Below are positions 18,933 to 29,013 of a stretch of DNA of 64,000 nucleotides, one piece after another. The notes under the pieces are model-generated. The model was not told where the DNA came from and did not search any database. It saw only the letters and a program-made list of their open reading frames with translations. Source of the stretch: an uncultured Ilyobacter sp. (GTDB lineage Bacteria > Fusobacteriota > Fusobacteriia > Fusobacteriales > Fusobacteriaceae); the NCBI RefSeq assembly GCF_963668515.1, contig NZ_OY764864.1, positions 372,001-436,000 on the forward strand. Direction: 5' to 3'. The position numbers and the translations under genes were made by a program. How positions within the stretch are numbered: position 1 is the first letter of the stretch; each line of letters opens with the position of its first letter.

Positions 18933-20153
18933 ATGAGAAAGGGAACGATTGTTAAACTGCTCTTTATACTGGCAATTCTCATTGGAGCAGGATGGTTGAG
19001 TTTTGTAAAGCCCACTAGGCTAGGCCTGGATCTAAAAGGCGGAGTATATGTGGTACTAGAGGCGAAACCTGAAGGAGATCAGGTGGTAGATGATGAGGCT
19101 ATGACAAGGCTTATAGAGGTATTAGACAGAAGGATAAACGGTCTAGGGGTTGCAGAATCGGTAGTCCAAAGAGCCGGGGAAAAAAGAGTAATTGTGGAAC
19201 TTCCTGGAATAACAAACAGTGAGGAGGCTGTGGATCTAATAGGTAAAACAGCACTCTTGGAGTTTAAAATAGTGCAGGATGACGGTAGTTTAGGAGAGAC
19301 TCTTCTTACAGGAGGATCCCTAAAAAAGGCATCGGTGTCCTATGACAAGCTTGGAAGAGCAGAAATTCAGTTTGAAATGAATCAAGAGGGTGCGGTGAAA
19401 TTTGCCGAGATAACAAGAAATAATATAGGTAAAAAACTGGCGGTGACTCTAGATGGAGAGGTCCAGACAGCACCTACTATAAATACAGAGATACCAAGTG
19501 GAAACGGTGTAATAACTGGAAGCTACACTGTAGAGGAAGCAAAGGCTATGGCCACCCTTTTGAATGCCGGGGCACTTCCTGTAAGAGCTGAGATACTAGA
19601 GACAAGATCAGTAGGAGCATCTCTAGGAGACGAATCTATAGCCAAGAGTACAATGGCTGCAAAGGTTGCCGTGGCACTGATAGGAATATTTATGGTCATT
19701 TTCTACAGGCTGCCTGGACTTGTTGCCAATCTGGCTCTTGTGGTTTTCGGGATTATAGCATTTGGTACTCTTAATTTCCTAGACGCAACTCTAACACTTC
19801 CTGGAATAGCAGGACTTATCCTTTCTGCAGGAATGGCAGTAGATGCCAATGTTATTATTTTCGAGAGGATAAAAGAGGAGCTGTCATTTGGAAATACTAT
19901 ACTTTCCTCTATAGATGCCGGATTTAAAAAGGCTTTCGGAGCGATATTTGACTCTAATATAACAACTCTTATAATAACAATGATATTATTCACTTTAGGA
20001 ACAGGACCTGTAAAAGGTTTTGCAATAACTCTGACAATAGGAATACTGGCTTCTATGTTTACAGCTATAACAATAACCAAGATACTATTAAAAGGTTTCG
20101 TAGGTATATTTAAAATAAAAAGGCCTGAATTATTCGGGGTTAGGGGGAACTAA
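18933..20153 (+). CDS. secD: Protein translocase subunit SecD
   Basis: A 406-residue RND-type membrane protein that uses the proton gradient to pull secreted proteins through SecYEG. It has an N-terminal membrane helix, the GLDLKGGVYVVLEA motif, a P1 domain shorter than in E. coli (615 residues), and five C-terminal helices with LPGIAGLILSAGMAVDANV, where the conserved Asp sits. It starts 16 bases after ruvX with AGGAGG and is followed directly by secF. Confidence 0.96.
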   Translation: MRKGTIVKLLFILAILIGAGWLSFVKPTRLGLDLKGGVYVVLEAKPEGDQVVDDEAMTRLIEVLDRRINGLGVAESVVQRAGEKRVIVELPGITNSEEAVDLIGKTALLEFKIVQDDGSLGETLLTGGSLKKASVSYDKLGRAEIQFEMNQEGAVKFAEITRNNIGKKLAVTLDGEVQTAPTINTEIPSGNGVITGSYTVEEAKAMATLLNAGALPVRAEILETRSVGASLGDESIAKSTMAAKVAVALIGIFMVIFYRLPGLVANLALVVFGIIAFGTLNFLDATLTLPGIAGLILSAGMAVDANVIIFERIKEELSFGNTILSSIDAGFKKAFGAIFDSNITTLIITMILFTLGTGPVKGFAITLTIGILASMFTAITITKILLKGFVGIFKIKRPELFGVRGN

Positions 20154-20155
20154 TA

Positions 20156-21046
20156 GTGAAAATAGATATTGTAAATCATACTACCAAGTGGCTCGGTATA
20201 TCGGCCTTTGTTGTAATATTTGCCCTTGTAGGTCTTTTGTTCAAGGGGTTAAACTTCGGAATAGATTTCTCAGGTGGAAACCTTTATCAGTTTAAATTTG
20301 AAAAAAATATAACACTGGGAGAGGTGAATAGTTTTTTTGACGAGGTATCCAAAGATTTTCCTCAGTTAGACGGAAAAAGCAGAAAGGTACAGGTTTCAGG
20401 GGAAAATACGGTAATACTCAGAACATCTGAAATGGATGAAGGTCAAAAGAATGATTTTTTAGACAAGGTTAAAAATTTTGGGGAATACGATCTTCAGAAA
20501 TCGGATAAAGTAGGGGCGACTATAGGGGAAGAACTAAAAACTTCAGCTTTTTACGCCTTGATCTTAGGGTGTATACTTATAGTTTTATATATCACCATAA
20601 GATTTGAATTTAAGTTTGCCATGGCTGCTGTAATAGCTTTGTTTCATGATGTTATTATTTCTGTGGGGGGAATAGCCCTCCTTGGTTATGAGGTAAACAC
20701 TCCATTTATAGCTGCTGTTCTGACTATACTGGGATACTCTATAAATGATACCATAGTTGTATTCGACAGAATAAGAGAGACTCTCAAAAGAAAGAACTCT
20801 CCAGAACTAGGAGATGCTATTAATATCAGTATAAACCAGGTCATGACGAGATCTATAAACACATCTCTTACAACCTTTCTTGCAGTGATCGCTATACTTA
20901 TTTTCGGAGGAGAGAGTCTGAAGACTTTTATAACAACTCTCCTTATAGGGGTAGTTGCAGGAACTTATTCATCGATTTTTGTAGCCAGCCCGCTAGTGTA
21001 TCTACTAGAAAAGAATAAAGATAAAGAAGCTATATTGGAAAAGTAA
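20156..21046 (+). CDS. secF: Protein translocase subunit SecF
   Basis: A 296-residue partner of SecD. The motif GLNFGIDFSGGNLYQF follows the first membrane helix, and TILGYSINDTIVVFDRIRETL carries the conserved Asp and Arg of SecF. Six membrane helices are expected. It starts with GTG two bases after the secD stop, so translation is coupled. Length is normal. Confidence 0.96.
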   Translation: MKIDIVNHTTKWLGISAFVVIFALVGLLFKGLNFGIDFSGGNLYQFKFEKNITLGEVNSFFDEVSKDFPQLDGKSRKVQVSGENTVILRTSEMDEGQKNDFLDKVKNFGEYDLQKSDKVGATIGEELKTSAFYALILGCILIVLYITIRFEFKFAMAAVIALFHDVIISVGGIALLGYEVNTPFIAAVLTILGYSINDTIVVFDRIRETLKRKNSPELGDAINISINQVMTRSINTSLTTFLAVIAILIFGGESLKTFITTLLIGVVAGTYSSIFVASPLVYLLEKNKDKEAILEK

Positions 21047-21053
21047 AAATTAG

Positions 21054-21078
21054 GCCTTCCTGACTAGCTCAGGAAGGC
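21054..21078. terminator. Hairpin after secF
   Basis: A perfect 10-bp stem (GCCTTCCTGA / TCAGGAAGGC) with a CTAGC loop lies 8 bases after the secF stop. There is no clean T run on the plus strand, only TTAATATAAAAATATTT, so termination may be partial. Confidence 0.55.
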
Positions 21079-21147
21079 TTAATATAAAAATATTTCTTAA
21101 AAATATCAAGGAGTATTTTTGTATTAACACAAAGAGGAGTGAGGTTT

Positions 21148-22281
21148 TTGAGGGCTTGGGCAGATATAAATCTGGATAATTTAATATATAATCTAAATAT
21201 AATAAAAGAGTTTGCCGGATCTAAAAAGATCATGGGCGTAATAAAGGCAGACGGCTATGGTATGGGTGCAGTTGAATGTGCTAGGATACTGTCGGAAAAT
21301 GGAGTGGAAAACTTCGGAGTGGCCTGTTATGAGGAGGGGTATGAACTCTACAAGGCTGGGATAAAGGGAGAGATTTTGCTTTTGGGTGCAACCCCCTTTG
21401 AAAATATAGCAGATGCAATAAAATGCGGTTTTCAGATAACAATAAGTTCATTTGAACAGATAGATTTTCTACGAAGAAATAACCTTCATCCTGAGGTGCA
21501 TATAAAGGTGGATACAGGAATGGGAAGACTTGGGTTTTCTCATGAAGAGGCTATAGAGGCTATAAAAATCATAAGAGATGAAAATATTGCAGATGTAGTG
21601 GGGGTTTATTCTCATCTCTCTGTGGCGGATATGCCTGAAAAAGATGAGTTCACACTAGATCAAATCGAAAAATTTAAAGTTTTTGAAAAAATGGAGTCTA
21701 TTAAATACAGACATATACTGAATAGCTCGGGACTGCTTAGGTTTGCAGATGCTACAGATAGCAACTTAGTCAGGGTAGGGATAATTCTTCACGGGGTGGT
21801 TCCCTTTGAAAGTGATATTCAGAAGAAATTTAAGCCGGTATTTTCATTTAAAACGAGAATAGTTTTCTTGAAAAAAATTATTGAAAAAACCTATGTGTCT
21901 TACGGAAATACTGAAACAGCAGAACCAGGAGACCTCATTGCAACTATGTCAGTGGGATATGCCGATGGATTTGTAAGAGAATTTTCAAACGGAGGCGTTG
22001 TGGAGATCGACGGGGTCGGATGCAGGGTAATAGGAAAAATATGTATGGATATGACCATGATAAAAATACCTGATGAACTCAAAGACAAGGTGCAGGTAGG
22101 GACAGAGGTAACAATAATAGGAAAAGACATACTGAAAAAAGCAGAATGTATAGGGACTATACCCTATGAGATAATGATTGGACTGGGGAGAAGAGTCACC
22201 AGATTTTATATAAAAAACGGTAAAGTTTTAAAATTAAAGTCTCTGCAGGAGAATGAAGCCAAAGAGTTTCAGAAAGGATAA
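21148..22281 (+). CDS. alr: Alanine racemase
   Basis: A fold-type III PLP enzyme of 377 residues that makes D-alanine for peptidoglycan. The PLP lysine is in MGVIKADGYGMGAVE, the phosphate-binding segment is HIKVDTGMGRLGFS, and the second catalytic Tyr is in TMSVGYADGF. I prefer TTG 21148 (MRAWADINLDNL) since GAGGAG ends eight bases before it; GTG 21139 begins inside that signal. It ends four bases before the methyltransferase start. Confidence 0.95.
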   Translation: MRAWADINLDNLIYNLNIIKEFAGSKKIMGVIKADGYGMGAVECARILSENGVENFGVACYEEGYELYKAGIKGEILLLGATPFENIADAIKCGFQITISSFEQIDFLRRNNLHPEVHIKVDTGMGRLGFSHEEAIEAIKIIRDENIADVVGVYSHLSVADMPEKDEFTLDQIEKFKVFEKMESIKYRHILNSSGLLRFADATDSNLVRVGIILHGVVPFESDIQKKFKPVFSFKTRIVFLKKIIEKTYVSYGNTETAEPGDLIATMSVGYADGFVREFSNGGVVEIDGVGCRVIGKICMDMTMIKIPDELKDKVQVGTEVTIIGKDILKKAECIGTIPYEIMIGLGRRVTRFYIKNGKVLKLKSLQENEAKEFQKG

Positions 22282-22285
22282 ATTG

Positions 22286-23467
22286 ATGACAAGAGTTATA
22301 CTGAAAAACGGAAAAGAGAAAAAAATAAGGAATTTTTATCCCAATGTTTTTAAGGACGAGATACAGAGTATGATGGGAGAGGCGAAAACAGGAGATATCG
22401 TAGATGTGTGCAAGGGAGACCTCACCTTTGTGGGAAGAGGCTATGTGACAGAGGGGACCTCTGCCTTTGTGAGGGTTCTGACTACCAAAGAGGAGCCTAT
22501 AGATAAAAAGTTTATCCTGAATAAGATAAAAAAAGCCTATGACAAGAGAAAACACCTGGAAGGGGAAACCAACTGCACTAGAATATTTTTCTCAGAGGGA
22601 GACGGACTCCCGGGACTTATTATAGACAAGTTTGACAAGTATCTTTCTATACAGTTTAGAAACTCCGGAATTGAAAAATTCAGACAGGAGATAATAAATG
22701 CAGTGAAGAAGGTAGTAAAGCCAAAGGGGATCTATGAAAGAAGCGACGTAGAGAACAGAACTCATGAGGGGGTAGAACAAAAGACCGGTGTAATTTTCGG
22801 TGATATCCCAGAGAGAACCATAATGGAAGACAACGGCTTAAAATATGTGATAGATATAATAGACGGTCAAAAGACAGGATTTTTTCTGGACCAGAGGGAT
22901 TCGAGAAAATTCATAAGACCACATCTAAATAAAAACACCAGGTTTCTCGATGTTTTCTCTAGCAGCGGAGGTTTTTCAGTGGCTGCTCTTAAAGAGGGAT
23001 GTAAAAAAGTCGTGGCCATAGATAAAAATGCCCATGCCTTGGAGCTATGCCATGAAAACTATGAACTGAATGATTTTGACGGGGATTTTGAAACTGTAGA
23101 GGGAGACGCATTTATGCTCCTTAAGGTGATGGCAGAAAGGGGAGACAAGTACGACGTCATAACCCTAGATCCTCCTTCCCTTATAAAAAAGAAAATTGAT
23201 GTGAGAAGGGGAAGGGACTTTTTTTACGATCTCTGTGATCAGAGTTTCAAAATGCTAGAGAATGACGGGATACTGGGGATAATAACGTGTGCATATCATA
23301 TATCTCTGCAGGACCTTATAGAGGTAACAAGAATGGCGGCTTCAAATAACGGGAAAAGGTTGCAGGTAATTGGTATAAATTATCAGCCTGAAGATCATCC
23401 GTGGATTTTACATGTTCCAGAAACTTTATATTTGAAAGCTTTGTGGGTAAAGGTTCTAGAGGATTAA
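22286..23467 (+). CDS. RlmI-like class I rRNA (cytosine-C5) methyltransferase
   Basis: A 393-residue SAM-dependent methyltransferase. The N-terminal PUA-like domain precedes a central EEHFP-type domain containing FSEGDGLPGLIIDKF; the Rossmann core has FLDVFSSSGGFSVAAL (SAM binding) and TLDPPSLIKKK (catalytic DPP). RlmI methylates C1962 of 23S rRNA in E. coli; the same target is likely here. ATG 22286 is preferred over 22253, which would overlap alr and lacks a ribosome binding site. Confidence 0.92.
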   Translation: MTRVILKNGKEKKIRNFYPNVFKDEIQSMMGEAKTGDIVDVCKGDLTFVGRGYVTEGTSAFVRVLTTKEEPIDKKFILNKIKKAYDKRKHLEGETNCTRIFFSEGDGLPGLIIDKFDKYLSIQFRNSGIEKFRQEIINAVKKVVKPKGIYERSDVENRTHEGVEQKTGVIFGDIPERTIMEDNGLKYVIDIIDGQKTGFFLDQRDSRKFIRPHLNKNTRFLDVFSSSGGFSVAALKEGCKKVVAIDKNAHALELCHENYELNDFDGDFETVEGDAFMLLKVMAERGDKYDVITLDPPSLIKKKIDVRRGRDFFYDLCDQSFKMLENDGILGIITCAYHISLQDLIEVTRMAASNNGKRLQVIGINYQPEDHPWILHVPETLYLKALWVKVLED

Positions 23468-23482
23468 CAGGGAGTGGTTAGT

Positions 23483-24022
23483 ATGTATCTTGATATTTTG
23501 ATAGCAGTAATACTTCTGGTTACAATTATAAAGGGGTATCTAAACGGTTTTTTTATAGAGGTTCTTTCTTTTTTCGGAATGATAATAAATCTTATTTTTA
23601 CTAAAACTGTAACCCCTATACTCATACTAAATTTTGCAATTAAGCCTGAAAATCCCTTTTACTCAGGAGTGTACGCAATTCTTTTCCTGGCAACCTACAC
23701 GCTGATGGGGATATTTATAATGTTTATAAAAAAAGCTTTTAAAAAAGCCTTTAAGGGAAAAATAAACACCATGGCAGGTAGTATTTTAGGTTTATTCAAA
23801 GGACTACTAATATCCTTTGTAATTATGGTATTTTACTCTCTTTTGAGTATGAATATGGATTTTATTAAAAAATATGGAGAGGGCAGCTATAGTCAGAAGG
23901 CTTTTATATCATCACTTCCCATTCTAAGGGAGTATTTTCCTGATGAGTATGGTGAAAGACTGCAAAATATGGCACACAGAGAAAAGGTAGAAGAGTATCT
24001 GAAAAATATATTAAAGGAGTAA
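23483..24022 (+). CDS. CvpA-family membrane protein
   Basis: A 179-residue protein with four hydrophobic helices (first MYLDILIAVILLVTIIKGY) and a basic linker FIKKAFKKAFKGKINTMAGS, the layout of CvpA/colicin V production proteins. Family members affect envelope maintenance or secretion; the activity is unknown. ATG 23483 follows AGGGAGTGG with good spacing; GTG 23474 lies within it. It is between the methyltransferase and the LptF/G pair on the same strand. Confidence 0.82.
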   Translation: MYLDILIAVILLVTIIKGYLNGFFIEVLSFFGMIINLIFTKTVTPILILNFAIKPENPFYSGVYAILFLATYTLMGIFIMFIKKAFKKAFKGKINTMAGSILGLFKGLLISFVIMVFYSLLSMNMDFIKKYGEGSYSQKAFISSLPILREYFPDEYGERLQNMAHREKVEEYLKNILKE

Positions 24023-24025
24023 TAG

Positions 24026-25099
24026 ATGAAAATAATACATAGGTATATATTGAAGGAGATGAGAATGCCAATAATTTTTGGTATAAGTCTCTTTACCTTT
24101 ATTTTTTTGATAGATATTATGGTACAGATGATGGAAAATATCATAGTAAAAGGTGTATCCCTCCTGGATGTGGTGAGAATTCTTTCTTTTTATCTTCCCC
24201 CTATACTCTCCCAGACTATACCAATGGGATTTTTCCTGGGGGTCATGATAACCTACTCCAAGCTCACCAGCACAAGCGAAAGCACCGCTATGAACTCTAT
24301 GGGTATGAGCCTGAACAGCATAATAAAGCCTACTTTTATGCTGGCCATAGGAATAACAGCCTTTGTCTTTTTCCTCCAAGAGTCCATAATACCAAACTCC
24401 TTTATAAAACTCCAGCAGCTCACCCTGAAAATAGCCTACGAGAAACCTGCATTTCAGCTGAAAGAGAATATGTATATAGATGAGGTGGATGATTACAGCA
24501 TCTATATAGACGAGGTGGGAGGCGACGGATCTGCCGAGAATATACTTATTTTCAAAAAAGAAAAAGACAACTCTTTTCCAACAGTCTTAACTGCAAAAAA
24601 AGCTATGTGGAAAGATGCGGCTATGATATTAGAGGATGCTGAATTTTACAATCTGAACCCTGACGGCAGTGAAAAACTCCGAGGGGAATTTTCCAGACAG
24701 AAGATACCTATAAACTCTTTTTTTGAAAATGTAAAGATGAAGGTAAGTGAGATAGAGACCATGTCAGTGAGACAGCTCTCAAAGGAGATAAAGAATAGAG
24801 ATGCAAAAGAGAGGCTGCCTTATATTGTGGAAATGAATAAAAAACTGGCTATTCCACTTTCGGCAATTATGCTTGGAGTATTAGGAGTTCTCTTTTCAAT
24901 AGGGCATCACAGAAGCGGAAAAGGTGTCAACTACGGGATAAGCCTTGGGATAATCTTCCTTTATATAGCCTCTCTCAATGTGGGAGTAGTCATGGCAAAC
25001 AGGGGGAAAATATCACCCTTTATAGGGGTGTGGACACCGAATTTTGTGCTGCTAGGACTCACAATGTGGATGTACCTTGTAAAAAAGAGGAGAGGATAG
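24026..25099 (+). CDS. LptF/LptG-family LPS export permease (first of pair)
   Basis: A 357-residue YjgP/YjgQ permease. Three N-terminal helices (starting HRYILKEMRMPIIFGISLF), a periplasmic beta-jellyroll (residues ~110-250, contains ENMYIDEVDDYSIYIDEVGG) and three C-terminal helices are visible. Together with the next gene and LptB (15.0 kb) it forms the inner-membrane lipopolysaccharide extractor. LptF and LptG cannot be told apart by eye. It starts three bases after the cvpA-like gene and its stop abuts the next ATG. Confidence 0.9.
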   Translation: MKIIHRYILKEMRMPIIFGISLFTFIFLIDIMVQMMENIIVKGVSLLDVVRILSFYLPPILSQTIPMGFFLGVMITYSKLTSTSESTAMNSMGMSLNSIIKPTFMLAIGITAFVFFLQESIIPNSFIKLQQLTLKIAYEKPAFQLKENMYIDEVDDYSIYIDEVGGDGSAENILIFKKEKDNSFPTVLTAKKAMWKDAAMILEDAEFYNLNPDGSEKLRGEFSRQKIPINSFFENVKMKVSEIETMSVRQLSKEIKNRDAKERLPYIVEMNKKLAIPLSAIMLGVLGVLFSIGHHRSGKGVNYGISLGIIFLYIASLNVGVVMANRGKISPFIGVWTPNFVLLGLTMWMYLVKKRRG

Positions 25100-26176
25100 A
25101 TGAAGAGAATAGACAGATATATCACAGTAAATTTTATAAAGTCTATTGTTCTCAGTCTTTTTGGATTTATAAATATTTTCATACTGAGTCAGCTCTTTAA
25201 GGTGATAAGATATGTCACAGAGGGGAGATTCAGCGGAGTGGATGCCATATATTATATAATCAGCCTGCTCCCTGACATAATAATAAAGGTAATGCCGCTA
25301 GCCGTACTGCTGGGGGGGCTCATGACAATAAACAAGATGGCCAGCAGCCTTGAGATCATAGCCCTGAAGACATCGGGGATAAGTTTTAGGAGGATAATAA
25401 CTTTTCCTATTTTAATAGCTTTTCTTATATCTCTAGGTGTCTACTATATGAATGACAAAATATACCCTGCATCTATAAAGAAATCCAGAGAGATAAAAAG
25501 AGGGGGCTATGAAGATATAAAACTTCCTGAGAGCAGAGAAAAAGCCTTCCTTAGGGGAAAGGACAACTATGTATACTACGCTGAGAGCATAAACAGGATA
25601 ACCTCTACCTCTGTAAACATAGAGATATTGGAACTGGATTCAGAATTTGAAAAACTGACCAAGATCATAACTGCAGAAAAGGGAACCTATGACAGGGAAA
25701 ATAAGCTGTGGAAATTTGAAAATGTAACTGTAAATAATCTGGAAAAAAACAGCAGCTATACCCTGCCTGTGATGCAGGATATTAGGTATGATGAGGAACC
25801 CGAGAGATTTCTGGCTCCCAGTGTAGACTCTAAACTCCTCACCATAAGAGAGATGAGAAGCACCCTCGGGGCTATAAAACAGACGGGTGGAAATTCTAGG
25901 GAGATACTTATGGAGCTTGGGGACAGGAGCTCTTTCTCCTTTGCCAGCTTCGTAGTCTCATTTCTGGGACTCTCTCTAGGGAGCAGGTATGTGAGGGGAG
26001 CCTCGGCAGTGAGTGTGGCAATGAGTGTGGGCCTTGGATATGGTTACTATATATTACAGGCATCTATGGCGGCAATAAGTATGGGAGGCGTACTTCATCC
26101 CTTTATAGGGGCGTGGATACCCAACCTTTTATTTTTGGGACTGGGTGTTTATGCCATGTATAGAGCCGAATATTAA
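25100..26176 (+). CDS. LptF/LptG-family LPS export permease (second of pair)
   Basis: A 358-residue paralogue of the preceding gene. It starts MKRIDRYITVNFIKSIV, has the LptG-like first helices with PLAVLLGGLMTINKMASS, a periplasmic domain containing RGKDNYVYYAESINR and three final helices. The ATG directly follows the preceding TAG with no gap, so the pair is translated together in equal amounts, fitting a heterodimer. Confidence 0.9.
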   Translation: MKRIDRYITVNFIKSIVLSLFGFINIFILSQLFKVIRYVTEGRFSGVDAIYYIISLLPDIIIKVMPLAVLLGGLMTINKMASSLEIIALKTSGISFRRIITFPILIAFLISLGVYYMNDKIYPASIKKSREIKRGGYEDIKLPESREKAFLRGKDNYVYYAESINRITSTSVNIEILELDSEFEKLTKIITAEKGTYDRENKLWKFENVTVNNLEKNSSYTLPVMQDIRYDEEPERFLAPSVDSKLLTIREMRSTLGAIKQTGGNSREILMELGDRSSFSFASFVVSFLGLSLGSRYVRGASAVSVAMSVGLGYGYYILQASMAAISMGGVLHPFIGAWIPNLLFLGLGVYAMYRAEY

Positions 26177-26197
26177 TAAAATGGGAGTTGACAACTT

Positions 26198-27421
26198 ATG
26201 AAGATAGAGATACTAAAATTAAAAAATGGAATCCCGGTATTGATTGAGAATATAGAAAATCTCAATTCAGTGGCCCTTGGGATTTTCGTAAAAACCGGAG
26301 CTAAAAATGAACTCCCAGGGGAAGAGGGTGTATCCCACCTGCTAGAGCACATGATGTTTAAGGGAACCACAAACAGAAGCTCTAAGGAGATATCAGAGAA
26401 GATAGACAATGAAGGCGGTATAATAAATGCCTACACAAGTAAAGAGATGACAGTATATTATATACAGCTGCTTTCCCATAAGCTGAAGGTGGGAACCGAT
26501 ATTCTGACGGATATATTTTTAAACTCAACTTTTACAGAGGAAAGTCTGGAAAAAGAAAAAAATGTAGTCATAGAAGAGATAAAAATGTATGAAGATATTC
26601 CCGAGGAAAAAGTTCATGATGAAAATGTAAGGTTTGCAGTAAACGGAAGCCAGTCAAACATAGTCTTAGGAAGTATGGAAAGTGTAAAAAATATAACCAG
26701 GGAAAAACTTGTTTCCTATTTTGAGGAAAGGTATGTTCCTTCAAAAATGGTGATATCAGTGGCAGGGCGTGTAGATAAAGAGGAGATAATGGATCTCTTG
26801 AACGAGGGGATAGGAACTCTCGAAAGAGATGAATTTGAAAGAGACTATGACGGAAAGATGTCTATAAACTCAGGAGAAAACATCATAAAAAGAGATACAA
26901 ACCAGATGCATCTTTGCTTTAATACAAGGGGAGTGTCTACAACCGATAAGATCAGATACTCAGTTTCTATAATCTCAAACATACTAGGGGGAAACATGAG
27001 CTCTAGACTTTTTCAGAAAATAAGGGAAGAGAGAGGCCTTGCCTACTCTGTATACAGCTATAACTCATCTTTTGAAGAGGGAGGGCTGTTTACAGTATAT
27101 GCAGGAACCACCAAGGAAAATTACCGAGAAGTCATCGACATGATCAAAGATGAATTTGACGAGATCAAAAGAGACGGGATAAGAGAGGATGAGCTGAGAA
27201 AGGCCAAAAACCAGTTTTTAAGTATGCTCACCTTTGGCCTTGAGACAAGTAAGTCTAGGATGAACAGAATGGCCAGCTCCTATCTGATATATGGCAGAGT
27301 AAGGGACCTAGATGAGATAATAGAAGAGATAGAGGGGATAAGCCTGGAAGATATAAAAAACGCTGCAGCTAAAATTTTTGACGAAAAATACTACTCCTGG
27401 ACAATATTGGGAGATCTATAG
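26198..27421 (+). CDS. M16-family zinc protease (insulinase/processing-peptidase type)
   Basis: A 407-residue peptidase with the inverted zinc motif HLLEHMMFKG (HxxEH) near residue 50 and the downstream Glu in the helix EKNVVIEEIKMYEDIPEE. The second half-domain has the R-Y pair region GLAYSVYSYNSSFEEGG. Relatives next to dut are common in Firmicutes and Fusobacteria, where they may degrade small peptides; no specific substrate can be named. It starts 22 bases after the LptG-like gene. Confidence 0.92.
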   Translation: MKIEILKLKNGIPVLIENIENLNSVALGIFVKTGAKNELPGEEGVSHLLEHMMFKGTTNRSSKEISEKIDNEGGIINAYTSKEMTVYYIQLLSHKLKVGTDILTDIFLNSTFTEESLEKEKNVVIEEIKMYEDIPEEKVHDENVRFAVNGSQSNIVLGSMESVKNITREKLVSYFEERYVPSKMVISVAGRVDKEEIMDLLNEGIGTLERDEFERDYDGKMSINSGENIIKRDTNQMHLCFNTRGVSTTDKIRYSVSIISNILGGNMSSRLFQKIREERGLAYSVYSYNSSFEEGGLFTVYAGTTKENYREVIDMIKDEFDEIKRDGIREDELRKAKNQFLSMLTFGLETSKSRMNRMASSYLIYGRVRDLDEIIEEIEGISLEDIKNAAAKIFDEKYYSWTILGDL

Positions 27422-27432
27422 GAGGTATAACT

Positions 27433-27876
27433 TTGGAAAAGATAGAAGTAAAAATCCTGAGAGAGGACGGAGTAAGCCTTCCCAAATATATGACCGAGGG
27501 AGCATCTGGAATGGATGTCTGTGCCTATATGGATGAGCCTGTGACACTAAGGCCCCTAGAGAGAGACCTCATACCTACGGGGATAAAGATGGAGATACCT
27601 TATGGCTATGAGGTTCAGGTAAGGCCAAGGAGCGGGCTTGCCATAAAACACGGGATAACCCTTTTGAATACCCCAGGGACTATAGATTCGGACTATAGGG
27701 GGGAGATAAAGGTAATAGTGGTAAACCTGAGCAACGAAGATTATAAGATAGAGCCCGGTGAGAGGATAGGGCAGCTTGTCCTTCAAAAGGTATATCAGAT
27801 GAAATTCAGTGAAGTGGACAGCCTAGGAGAGACAGGCAGAAGCGGCGGCGGATTCGGTCACACAGGGAAAAAGTAA
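27433..27876 (+). CDS. dut: Deoxyuridine 5'-triphosphate nucleotidohydrolase
   Basis: A 147-residue trimeric dUTPase that hydrolyses dUTP to dUMP. All five motifs are present: GASGMDVCAY, RPRSGLAIKHG, GTIDSDYRGEI, PGERIGQLV and the glycine-rich C-terminal arm GETGRSGGGFGHTG. Start is TTG at 27433, with GGAGGT seven bases upstream and no better start nearby. It lies 11 bases after the M16 protease gene. Confidence 0.96.
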   Translation: MEKIEVKILREDGVSLPKYMTEGASGMDVCAYMDEPVTLRPLERDLIPTGIKMEIPYGYEVQVRPRSGLAIKHGITLLNTPGTIDSDYRGEIKVIVVNLSNEDYKIEPGERIGQLVLQKVYQMKFSEVDSLGETGRSGGGFGHTGKK

Positions 27877-27897
27877 CGAAAAGCGAAAGAGGGAGTC

Positions 27898-29004
27898 ATG
27901 AAAAATAACAGGGATATAAGAGTTATACTCAAAAGAATGAAAAAAATGAATAAATCTCTTTTTATCAATACAATGCTAATAATTGCAGTGAGTCTTTTTT
28001 CTGTATTTAGTGCCACCTACCAAAAGACCTATGGATTTTTTTACAGGGAACTTGTGTGGACAGGGATAGGTCTCGGGGTGTATCTTATTTTTTCTTTTTT
28101 CAATTACAGAAATTATGCCAAGTATTCCAAGGTTATATATCTTTTTAATATAATTTTGTTGATCTCTGTATTTATATTTGGTGAGACTCGTCTGGGAGCC
28201 CAGAGGTGGATACCCTTGGGGCCTGTAAATCTACAGCCATCGGAATTTTCCAAGCTTTTTATAGTGCTGACCCTTTCAGAGCTGCTGACAAATAAGTATA
28301 AGAATAATTTTCGTGGCATGAAACATATATTTTTGAGCGGACTTCACATAGTCCCGATATTTCTTCTGATAGCAAAGCAGCCTGACCTTGGAACCTCATT
28401 AGTGCTTATATTTTTATACTGTATTCTTATATTTATCCACGGAATTGACTGGAAATCCATATTTATAATAGCCGGTACCGGGGCTGCCTTTGTCCCTGTA
28501 TCCTATTTCTTTATTCTAAAGGAGTATCAGAAGCAGAGAATACTGACTTTTTTGAATCCTGAGGCGGATATGCTGGGAAGCGGATGGAATGTAATCCAGT
28601 CAATGATCGCAGTGGGTTCAGGTGGAGTGCTCGGTAAGGGGTTTTTCCAGGGGACACAGAGTAAGCTTCGGTTTCTTCCTGAATCTCACACAGATTTTAT
28701 AGGGGCGGTTCTCTTGGAAGAAACAGGATTTATTGGAGGTCTGCTGCTTTTGGGCCTTTATCTAGCTCTCATTATACAGATAGCAAGAATGGGAAGTGCT
28801 GCCAGTGACAACTATGGCAAACTTGTATGTTATGGAGTTGCAGCGATAATATTTTTTCATACGGTGGTAAATATCGGTATGATAATGGGAGTAATGCCCG
28901 TTACAGGGCTGCCTCTGCTGCTTATGAGTTACGGGGGAAGTTCCTTCTTATTTACATTTATGATGCTAGGTATTGTGCAGAGTGTAAAGATATATAAAGA
29001 TTAA
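27898..29004 (+). CDS. rodA: RodA/FtsW-family peptidoglycan polymerase
   Basis: A 368-residue SEDS protein with about ten membrane helices. The catalytic-loop region is FGETRLGAQRWIPLGPVNLQ, and other signatures are KQPDLGTSLV, LPESHTDFIGAVLLEETGF and the C-terminal PVTGLPLLLMSYGGSS. It polymerises glycan strands with a class B PBP. Of the SEDS groups it resembles RodA (elongation) in length and in this house-keeping neighbourhood, but FtsW cannot be excluded by eye. Confidence 0.9.
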   Translation: MKNNRDIRVILKRMKKMNKSLFINTMLIIAVSLFSVFSATYQKTYGFFYRELVWTGIGLGVYLIFSFFNYRNYAKYSKVIYLFNIILLISVFIFGETRLGAQRWIPLGPVNLQPSEFSKLFIVLTLSELLTNKYKNNFRGMKHIFLSGLHIVPIFLLIAKQPDLGTSLVLIFLYCILIFIHGIDWKSIFIIAGTGAAFVPVSYFFILKEYQKQRILTFLNPEADMLGSGWNVIQSMIAVGSGGVLGKGFFQGTQSKLRFLPESHTDFIGAVLLEETGFIGGLLLLGLYLALIIQIARMGSAASDNYGKLVCYGVAAIIFFHTVVNIGMIMGVMPVTGLPLLLMSYGGSSFLFTFMMLGIVQSVKIYKD

Positions 29005-29013
29005 GGAGAGAGT